Source: Neorhizobium tomejilense
Lineage (GTDB): Bacteria > Pseudomonadota > Alphaproteobacteria > Rhizobiales > Rhizobiaceae
DNA length: 64,000 nt
Direction of reading: 5' to 3'
Assembly: GCA_002968845.1 (NCBI GenBank)
Contig: PVBG01000004.1
Span: 310,001 to 374,000, forward strand
The first letter of the stretch is position 1. Each line of letters begins with the position of its first letter. Positions 62,598 through 64,000 of this stretch are shown one piece after another. The translations under genes were made by a program, and so were the position numbers. Under the pieces are notes generated by a model, which was not told the DNA's origin, did not search any database, and saw nothing but the letters and a program-made list of their open reading frames with translations.

Positions 62598-64000
62598 TTG
62601 CGACCGAATATCCTTTTCATCATGTCGGATGACCATGCCGCGCGGGCAATCTCGGCCTATGGCGCTGGTCTCAACCACACCCCCAATATCGACCGCCTCG
62701 CAAAGGAGGGTGTGAGACATGACGCGACCTATGTGACCAATTCGATCTGCACGCCGTCGAGGGCCGCGATCCTGACCGGCACGCACAACCACGTCAACGG
62801 CGTCACGACGCTCGTGACCCACATGAACAATCGTCTTCCCAACGTAGCCAAGCTTTTGAAAGCGGCAGGCTATCGCACCGGCATCTTCGGCAAATGGCAT
62901 CTCGGCGAAGGTCCTCTCCACGAGCCGAAGGGGTTCGATGACTGGGCCGTCGTTCCCGGGCAGGGCGATTATTGGGACCCAGCCTTCATAGATCGCGATG
63001 GCCGGCGGCGAATTCCGGGCTATGTCACCGATATCATCACCGACAAATCGATCGATTTCATCGAACAGGGCGACGGCCGCCCATTCTTTCTGATGTGCCA
63101 CCACAAGGCGCCTCACCGTAATTTCGTGCCCGACCACAAACACAATCATCTCTGGGCGGAGGAGGATCTTCCGCTGCCGTCGACGTTCAACGACGATTAT
63201 TCCGGCCGGGCAGCGGCGGCCGCCGCCGCACGCATGCGTGTCCGGTCCGACCTCAACTGGGAGGACCTCGGGCTGGTGCAACCGGAAGGGTCGGCCACTG
63301 TCGCGGGCGAGCTGATGCTGGATCAGATCCCGGTTCGCCGCGTGCCGGACCTTAAAAGTGGCGAAAGCATCACCGTGGTATGCGCCTCGACCGGCCGGAA
63401 CTACACCTTCACCGATCCACAGGCTTTCGCGGAATTCAAATACCAGCGCTACATGAAGCGCTACCTCCGGACGGTTCAATCGATCGACGATAATGTCGGC
63501 CGCCTGCTCGACTACCTCGATGAAAAAGGCCTGAGCGAGAACACGCTGGTGATCTACACCTCCGACCAGGGCTTCTTCCTGGGTGAACACGGCTGGTTCG
63601 ACAAGCGTTTCATGTATGAGGAAAGTCTGCAGATGCCGTTTTTGGCGCGTTACCCGGCGGCGATCCCGGCCGGCACGACCAGTCGCGACCTCGCCTGCAA
63701 CGTCGATTTTGCACCCACCTTCCTGGACTATGCCGGTGTGCGGACGCCTTCCTTCATGCAGGGGCGGTCGATGCGGCCGGTGCTGGAGGGACAGACCCCG
63801 GACGACTGGCGGCAACTGGTGTACCATCGCTATTGGATGCATAACGATGCCATCCACGGCGCCTGGGCGCATTACGGGGTGCGCGACGCCCGCTACAAGC
63901 TCATCTACTGGTATAATGACGATCTGGGACAGCCAGGCGCTCGACCGAACGGCGCACCGCCGGAATGGGAATTGTTCGACTGCGTCGAAGATCCGCACGA
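62598..64000 (+). CDS. Cysteine-type sulfatase, second, partial
   Basis: This sulfatase runs off the right edge of the window after about 467 codons. The start is taken as TTG 62598 because GGGAGGA lies five bases upstream; ATG 62580 in the same frame would put the ribosome site inside the gene. NILFIMSDDHAARAI shows the metal-binding Asp pair, and CTPSR (residues 51-55) is the formylglycine motif. YTSDQGFFLGEHGWFDKRF is typical of GlcNAc-6- and related sulfatases. It is a second client for the FGE at 51848. Confidence 0.92.
   Translation, partial: MRPNILFIMSDDHAARAISAYGAGLNHTPNIDRLAKEGVRHDATYVTNSICTPSRAAILTGTHNHVNGVTTLVTHMNNRLPNVAKLLKAAGYRTGIFGKWHLGEGPLHEPKGFDDWAVVPGQGDYWDPAFIDRDGRRRIPGYVTDIITDKSIDFIEQGDGRPFFLMCHHKAPHRNFVPDHKHNHLWAEEDLPLPSTFNDDYSGRAAAAAAARMRVRSDLNWEDLGLVQPEGSATVAGELMLDQIPVRRVPDLKSGESITVVCASTGRNYTFTDPQAFAEFKYQRYMKRYLRTVQSIDDNVGRLLDYLDEKGLSENTLVIYTSDQGFFLGEHGWFDKRFMYEESLQMPFLARYPAAIPAGTTSRDLACNVDFAPTFLDYAGVRTPSFMQGRSMRPVLEGQTPDDWRQLVYHRYWMHNDAIHGAWAHYGVRDARYKLIYWYNDDLGQPGARPNGAPPEWELFDCVEDPH

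Noticed and set aside
62421..63998. A 525-codon minus-strand open frame
   Set aside because: It is antisense to the second sulfatase, whose CTPSR and metal motifs are intact in the plus frame.

Overview
This 64 kb window looks like accessory catabolic DNA from a GC-rich alphaproteobacterium, most likely Rhizobiales/Rhizobiaceae. The evidence is indirect: six solute-uptake systems, Tat-type signal peptides on four of the six binding proteins, many GntR/IclR/TetR/LysR-controlled catabolic operons, rhizobial-style exopolysaccharide genes and a chemoreceptor with a C-terminal CheR/CheB docking pentapeptide. No rRNA, tRNA, CRISPR array or phage module was seen, so replicon and species cannot be fixed from the sequence.

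Layout. (1) 1-4440: a TRAP transporter operon (dctP-dctQ-dctM, minus, cut by the window start) with a divergent GntR/FCD regulator, then an IclR regulator. (2) 4560-10324: a peripheral catabolic block with a DUF6282-type hydrolase, a quinone-oxidoreductase-like enzyme, a cupin-like protein, a BKACE enzyme, an HpaI-type aldolase and an SDR dehydrogenase. Matching 17-bp palindromes suggest the IclR protein at 3658 controls this block. (3) 10564-17842: a tripartite tricarboxylate transporter (tctB-tctA...tctC) with a SnoaL-like protein, a two-subunit molybdenum hydroxylase and a GST. (4) 17877-27636: a minus-strand operon for a three-subunit molybdenum hydroxylase, a branched-chain-type ABC importer and a CoxG-like protein, diverging from a TetR gene with three operator copies between them. 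(5) 27695-38754: a second Liv-type ABC importer (minus) and, divergently, an IclR regulator, an FMN reductase, a citryl-CoA-lyase-like protein, a class III CoA-transferase, a LigB/LigA extradiol dioxygenase and an amidohydrolase. Twin palindromes with identical 19-bp spacing stand before both the importer and the ring-cleavage operon. (6) 38836-45642: a flavin monooxygenase, a membrane-anchored DJ-1/PfpI protein beside a GlxA/AraC regulator, a chemoreceptor and a Tat-exported SMP-30 lactonase-like protein. (7) 45785-47966: a Fic-domain gene between two direct repeats of the 3' end of the neighbouring glycosyltransferase gene, followed by an exopolysaccharide group (glycosyltransferase, pyruvyltransferase, flippase). 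(8) 51848-64000: a formylglycine-generating enzyme, a GH3 hexosaminidase-like glycosidase, two cysteine-type sulfatases and a peptide/opine-family ABC importer with a fused permease-ATPase, plus a LysR regulator.

How the genes work together. Most blocks pair an importer with oxidative or hydrolytic enzymes and a local regulator, so the window reads as a series of uptake-plus-catabolism cassettes for carboxylates, aromatics or heterocycles. The last block is the most coherent: the importer would bring in a sulfated (amino)sugar or oligosaccharide, FGE would mature the sulfatases, the sulfatases would remove sulfate and the GH3 enzyme would cleave the glycosidic bond. The ring-cleavage operon may use CoA activation and a citryl-CoA-lyase-like step in its lower part, which would differ from the standard aldolase route.
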